9,265 nt of DNA from an uncultured Desulfovibrionaceae bacterium (lineage in GTDB: Bacteria > Desulfobacterota > Desulfovibrionia > Desulfovibrionales > Desulfovibrionaceae). The translations under genes and the position numbers were made by a program. The stretch covers positions 1 to 9,265 of the forward strand of contig CASQEL010000055.1 in NCBI GenBank assembly GCA_949427775.1. The letters are read 5' to 3'. The number at the start of each line of letters is the position of its first letter. The first letter of the stretch is position 1. The notes beneath the pieces are model-generated. The model did not search any database. It was not told the DNA's origin and saw nothing but the letters and a program-made list of their open reading frames with translations. Shown here in pieces: positions 6,784-9,265 of this stretch.

Positions 6784-7104
6784 ATGTGCGGATGGATACG
6801 GGATCTTTTTCCCCTCTGCCGCAGCATTACCGGAGGCGACGTGCGCGACGGACCGCGACTCTTCTGAACATCACCGAAATCAGCGGCGTTCCGGCGGAGC
6901 GATGCTTCCTCATTGCCCGACATCTTGCGGACAACGGACTGCTGGAGGCCGCGGGGCGGTTTTTTTCCTGTTTTTCAGCAGTTCCTCAATGTTGCGGGAA
7001 AGGGGCTTGACCCCGCGCGCATGATGGACTACTCTATCGGCATTACGCATACCGCATATATACGCACGCTCCGTTGCACCACAACGGACGTGTTTTTTTT
7101 ATAA
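6784..7104 (+). pseudogene. Probable frameshifted small gene with winged-helix-like segment
   Basis: No single frame spans this region, but joining two frames gives a coherent protein. It starts at ATG 6784, preceded by GGGAG, and reads MCGWIRDLFPLCRSI to GDVRDGPRL before a TGA at 6865. One base back, the next frame continues LLNITEISGVPAERC and FLIARHLADNGLLEAAG, which has the pattern of a helix-turn-helix plus wing entry. At a run of seven Ts (6960-6966) the first frame resumes as PVFQQFLNVAGKGLDPARMM. Two indels of opposite sign (one lost base near 6861, one extra T) would explain it. The resumed frame runs on to a stop at 7102-7104, inside the terminator, so the original end is unclear. 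The strong plus-strand terminator at 7066-7100 supports an original plus-strand gene. Alternatives are sequencing error or chance coding-like sequence. I do not recognise the family. Confidence 0.4.
7066..7100 (+). terminator. Strong intrinsic terminator upstream of greA
   Basis: A perfect 7-bp stem, TCCGTTG (7070-7076) and CAACGGA (7082-7088), with a five-base loop is extended by ACG/CGT across a one-base bulge and followed by eight Ts (7093-7100). It ends 92 bp before the greA ATG. It could end transcription of the decayed gene upstream, or act as an attenuator in the greA leader. Confidence 0.75.
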
Positions 7105-7139
7105 AGGTTCCCGACGCGGAGCTGACCGACGGCAAACAT

Positions 7140-7176
7140 CGGGCATGAATGCCCGCAACCGGAAATAACCTTATTT
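7140..7176 (+). promoter_or_regulatory. Two inverted repeats in the greA leader
   Basis: CGGGCAT-GA-ATGCCCG (7140-7155) is a perfect inverted repeat, and AAATAA-CC-TTATTT (7163-7176) follows, ending 4 bases before the greA ribosome binding site. They could be a leader hairpin or protein-binding sites. No T run follows the first closely enough for it to be a standard terminator. Confidence 0.3.
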
Positions 7177-7179
7177 TTT

Positions 7180-7183
7180 GAGG
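7180..7183 (+). promoter_or_regulatory. Ribosome binding site that selects the greA ATG at 7193
   Basis: GAGG at 7180-7183 is 9 bases before the ATG at 7193. A TTG at 7178 in the same frame overlaps this site and is therefore not the start. Confidence 0.6.
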
Positions 7184-7192
7184 ATCACGATC

Positions 7193-7681
7193 ATGACCAG
7201 CATACCCATTTCCGTTCAGGGACGTCAAAAACTTGAAGCCGAACTTGAGCGGCTGAAAAAAGAACGCCCCATCATCATCCAGGCCATCAAAGAAGCCCGC
7301 GAAGAAGGCGATCTGCGCGAAAATGCGGGATATGACGCGGCACGCGAGCGTCAGGGCATGGCCGAAGCCCGCATCAAGTACATTGAATCACGCATGGGCC
7401 TGTATCAGGTGATTGATCTGGACAAGCTGGGCGGCGACAAAATCATCTTCGGCGCCACGGTGGAAGTGGAAGACGTTGATACCGGAGAGCAGCGCACCTT
7501 CACCCTGCTGGGACCTGACGATGCCGACTACTCCAAAGGCTCCATCTCCGTGCTCTCGCCGGTGGGACGGGCTCTGCTGGGCAAGGAAGAGGGCGACGAA
7601 ATCACCGTGGAAATACCCCGCGGCCGCGTTACCTATGAAGTCATCTCCATCAAATTTCTGGGCAGCGCCCGGCAGCAGTAG
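7193..7681 (+). CDS. greA: Transcription elongation factor GreA
   Basis: GreA enters the secondary channel of RNA polymerase and stimulates cleavage of the 3' end of backtracked RNA, rescuing stalled complexes. The 162 residues match the usual length (about 158). Residues about 10-75 form the antiparallel coiled coil, with the acidic tip EEGDLRENAGYDAARE carrying D40 and E43, the residues that hold the catalytic metal. Residues about 84-160 form the FKBP-like domain, with GATVEVED, SKGSISVLSPVGRALLGK and the final TYEVISIKF strand. The common ENAEYHAA tip sequence is ENAGYDAA here, a mild variation away from the catalytic acids. The gene appears to be a single unit behind a terminator-bearing leader, with no obvious terminator of its own in the 281 bp before tupA. 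Confidence 0.97.
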   Translation: MTSIPISVQGRQKLEAELERLKKERPIIIQAIKEAREEGDLRENAGYDAARERQGMAEARIKYIESRMGLYQVIDLDKLGGDKIIFGATVEVEDVDTGEQRTFTLLGPDDADYSKGSISVLSPVGRALLGKEEGDEITVEIPRGRVTYEVISIKFLGSARQQ

Positions 7682-7910
7682 TCGTGCGGCCGCTCCGCTC
7701 CGGCAGGGTTCGGCGGCGGAACAGCGCCCGCGCCTGCTGCACTCCCTACAGCACTTTCGACTGTCCCGGTTGTTGATTCAGGCGACGACGGGAGCGCAAT
7801 TCCGCCTCGTCTTGCCCGCATTGTCCGCCTGAGCGCATTGAGCCGCCGCGCTCCGTGATACTTCAGGGCGTGTCGGCGCGCCGGAATTTTTATATTCACC
7901 GCAGCCGTCC

Positions 7911-7932
7911 GCTCTCTCCGAAAAGAGAGAGT
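7911..7932 (+). promoter_or_regulatory. Hairpin in the tupA 5' leader
   Basis: CTCTCTC (7912-7918) and GAGAGAG (7925-7931) form a 7-bp stem with the loop CGAAAA, ending about 20 bp before the tupA ribosome binding site. It is not followed by a T run, so it is not a terminator. It may stabilise the message or be an operator. A TATATT at about 7890 is a possible -10, but no -35 is convincing. Confidence 0.3.
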
Positions 7933-7950
7933 CAACAAACAACTCGTACC

Positions 7951-7956
7951 GGAGGA
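7951..7956 (+). promoter_or_regulatory. Ribosome binding site that selects the tupA ATG at 7963
   Basis: GGAGGA lies 6 bases before the ATG at 7963. The frame stays open upstream to 7855, but starting at 7963 places a standard signal peptide at the N-terminus. Confidence 0.75.
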
Positions 7957-7962
7957 AATGCC

Positions 7963-8808
7963 ATGTCCGCAAAAAAATTCGTTATGATGCTGTGCCTTGC
8001 AACGTTGGGCTGGGCCGTCCCGCTCGCAACGGCCGCCCCTGCCGATGCGGTCCGCATTTCCAGCACCATCGGTCCGGTGGATGCGGGCATCATTCCTCTG
8101 CTGGCGGATACCTTCAGCAAAAAAACCGGCATCAGTGTCACTTACGAAAAAGCCGGTACCGGCAAAACGCTGGAGAAAGCCAAAACAGGTTCCTTCGACA
8201 TGGTCATCGTCCATGCCCGCAAACTGGAAGACGCGTTCGTGGCTGAAGGTTACGGCCTGGATCGCCGGGATCTGATGTACAACGACTTCGTCATCCTCGG
8301 CCCCAAAAACGATCCGGCCGGCATCCGGGGCATGAAAAGCGCCTCCGAGGCGTTCCGGCGTCTGGCCGCCGCCAAGGCCACGGTCGTCAGCCGGGGGGAC
8401 AAGTCCGGCACGCATATCAAGGAACTGGAAATATGGGCCAAAGCCGGGGTCACGCCTCAAGCGCCCTGGTATGTGATCTACCCGGACGGGGCCAAGGGCA
8501 ATAAGGCGACCACGCTTTTCGCCGATGCCGAGAACGCCTATGTTCTCATGGATCGTGCCACGTGGCTGACGCTGAAGACCTCCTCCCGCCTGGATGTGCT
8601 GGTGGAAAAAGATCCTCTGCTTCTGAATTATATCGCGCTGATCCGTGTGAATCCTGAAAAATTCCCGCAGGTCCACGCTGCGGAAGCCCTGCGTCTGGCC
8701 GATTGGCTCACCAGCCCGGAAGCCCAGGACATCATCCGGACCTTCGGCGTGGACAAGTATGGGGAGCCCCTCTTTTTCCCCAACGCGAAAACGGAAAAAT
8801 TAATGTGA
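7963..8808 (+). CDS. tupA: Tungstate-type ABC transporter periplasmic binding protein (TupA-like)
   Basis: A 281-aa secreted oxyanion-binding protein. Residues 1-25 are a type I signal peptide (MSAKKF, a hydrophobic core, then ATAAPADA near the cleavage site); no lipobox is seen. TupA family features are FDMVIVHARKLEDAFVAEGY (78-97), RRDLMYNDFVILGPKNDPAG (101-120), SRGDKSGTH (143-151) and a C-terminal LLNYIALIRVNP followed by LADWLTSPEAQ. Known TupA proteins capture tungstate, used in W-dependent formate dehydrogenases and aldehyde oxidoreductases of sulfate reducers. The first ligand loop, usually TTTS followed by Thr/Ser and Gly, is here SSTIGPVDAGI (33-43), so the anion and affinity may differ. 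No TupB permease or TupC ATPase gene follows in the next 457 bp. The general family is secure; the tungstate specificity is inferred. Confidence 0.85.
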   Translation: MSAKKFVMMLCLATLGWAVPLATAAPADAVRISSTIGPVDAGIIPLLADTFSKKTGISVTYEKAGTGKTLEKAKTGSFDMVIVHARKLEDAFVAEGYGLDRRDLMYNDFVILGPKNDPAGIRGMKSASEAFRRLAAAKATVVSRGDKSGTHIKELEIWAKAGVTPQAPWYVIYPDGAKGNKATTLFADAENAYVLMDRATWLTLKTSSRLDVLVEKDPLLLNYIALIRVNPEKFPQVHAAEALRLADWLTSPEAQDIIRTFGVDKYGEPLFFPNAKTEKLM

Positions 8809-8993
8809 TGCCTTCCGGCACGGGGAGCGCTTTCGGAACACCGTGACGCTGAAAATGCAGCAAACTGCGGCGGCCCTGACTACGACACGCGCCGCCGACG
8901 GCCTTCCATCGTGCCGTGCCGCGCTCTGCCGACACGGCACGATGATCGGGAGCGTTGCTGTTCATATTTCGTTTCAGAACTCATGAATTGCAC
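8809..8993. other. Gene-free stretch after tupA with one 12-bp stem hairpin
   Basis: I see no credible gene here. CATCGTGCCGTG (8907-8918) and CACGGCACGATG (8933-8944) form a perfect 12-bp stem around a 14-base loop. No T run follows, so this is not a classic terminator, though it could protect the 3' end of the tupA message or bind a protein. Confidence 0.55.
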
Positions 8994-9043
8994 AAATACT
9001 TGAACACTCCACCGGCCGAAGCCGGTGGAGTGTTCGAGTATTT
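8994..9043. repeat. Long hairpin, 23-bp stem with CGAA loop
   Basis: The arms 8994-9016 and 9021-9043 pair throughout, the only non-Watson-Crick pair being T9001 with G9036, leaving the four-base loop CGAA. The core is CACTCCACCGGC against GCCGGTGGAGTG, with AT-rich bases at the foot. It could serve as a bidirectional terminator, since the right arm ends TATTT, or as one unit of a dispersed palindromic repeat. Confidence 0.7.
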
Positions 9044-9050
9044 ATGATCA

Positions 9051-9220
9051 AACTGCTGCTCTAGTACAACATAACACAAAATACTTCGTATTTTGCGTCA
9101 AGATCATTCGCCGAAAAACGCGGTTTTCGGCTCATTCACGGCGACTACGCCGCCGCGCCATGCTCTCGCATGGCGGCTAGTACACAGAAATTTTAGATGT
9201 TTCTGTGTACTAGAGCAGTT
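9051..9220. repeat. 170-bp hairpin-rich unit bounded by inverted repeats (MITE-like or structured repeat)
   Basis: The ends pair as AACTG-(CTG)-CTCTAGTACA at 9051-9068 and TGTACTAGAGCAGTT at 9206-9220, with only a three-base duplication unpaired. Inside are successive hairpins: CAAAATAC/GTATTTTG (9077-9095), GCCGAAAA/TTTTCGGC (9110-9131), CGGCG/CGCCG (9139-9152), CGCCATGC/GCATGGCG (9156-9175) and a 14-bp stem, CTAGTACACAGAAA with its complement (9177-9213). There is no coding frame. Terminal repeats plus internal palindromes suit a non-autonomous mobile element, a dispersed repeat or a structured RNA; the sequence alone does not decide between these. Confidence 0.55.
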
Positions 9221-9236
9221 CACGGTTGAAATGCTC
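9213..9236. repeat. Palindromic repeat unit
   Basis: GAGCA-g-TTCA (9213-9222) pairs with TGAA-a-TGCTC (9227-9236) around the loop CGGT, with one G/A mismatch. It overlaps the right end of the preceding unit. Its form resembles short dispersed palindromes in intergenic DNA of GC-rich proteobacteria. Confidence 0.5.
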
Positions 9237-9241
9237 CAAAA

Positions 9242-9264
9242 GGTGTGGGGCTCCGCCCCACACC
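9242..9264. terminator. GC-rich hairpin at window end, possible terminator
   Basis: GGTGTGGGGC (9242-9251) and GCCCCACACC (9255-9264) form a perfect 10-bp stem with the loop TCC, preceded by four As (9238-9241). The As would give a T run for minus-strand transcription, so it could end a gene entering from the right. Whether Ts follow on the plus strand is outside the window. Confidence 0.5.
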
Positions 9265-9265
9265 C

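Noticed and set aside
6960..6966. T7 run as a programmed ribosomal frameshift site
   Set aside because: A second shift without any slippery sequence is needed near 6861, and no downstream stimulator is evident. Gene decay or read error is simpler.
6629..7024. Single-frame plus-strand 131-codon reading of the flippase-greA gap
   Set aside because: It is low in hydrophobic residues and Arg/Ser-rich. The two-frame joined reading gives a far more protein-like sequence.
7868..7890. CGGCGCGCCG palindrome followed by Ts as a greA terminator
   Set aside because: The palindrome has no loop, so only about 3 bp could pair in RNA; it is too weak to call.
7633..8676. 347-codon minus-strand frame opposite tupA
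   Set aside because: tupA has a strong ribosome binding site, signal peptide and family motifs. The reverse frame has none.
8994..9265. Possible CRISPR array
   Set aside because: The hairpins differ in sequence and spacing; there is no repeated unit with regular unique spacers.

Overview
The window looks like chromosomal DNA of a sulfate reducer of the Desulfovibrionaceae type (Desulfovibrio/Bilophila-like). This is an inference from three things: the GC-rich, host-type genes, a TupA-type oxyanion-binding protein, and many GC hairpins between genes. No rRNA or other taxonomic marker is present, so the genus is not fixed.

Layout, left to right. Positions 2-109 hold the last 35 codons of an ATPase with a DUF3696-type C-terminus. 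An uncharacterised 326-aa partner (119-1099) follows in the same operon; the pair looks like an accessory, possibly defensive, module. A complete, AT-richer IS481-family insertion sequence (1124-2122, transposase 1180-2145) sits directly downstream. Its transposase frame runs past the right inverted repeat and stops in flanking DNA, 12 bp from the end of mutL. mutL (4188 to 2158, minus strand) encodes a 676-aa mismatch-repair protein with an ATPase domain, a long acidic/proline-rich linker and an endonuclease-type C-terminus in which one motif residue is changed. A divergent small zinc-ribbon protein (4470-4778) ends at a terminator and converges on a 518-aa MprF-type membrane flippase without the aminoacyl-transferase domain (6614 to 5058, minus strand).

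The 578 bp between the flippase and greA contain a probable decayed or frameshifted small gene with a winged-helix-like segment (about 6784-7104), then a strong intrinsic terminator (7066-7100) 92 bp before greA (7193-7681). After greA comes tupA (7963-8808), a secreted tungstate/molybdate-type binding protein with an unusual ligand-loop sequence and no permease or ATPase genes directly after it.

The last 457 bp (8809-9265) have no convincing gene. From about 8994 to the end they are a dense series of hairpins, including a 170-bp unit bounded by inverted repeats that resembles a small non-autonomous element or a structured repeat. Apart from the ATPase/partner pair, no multi-gene pathway is visible; the other genes appear to be single transcription units brought together by a mobile, repeat-rich context.
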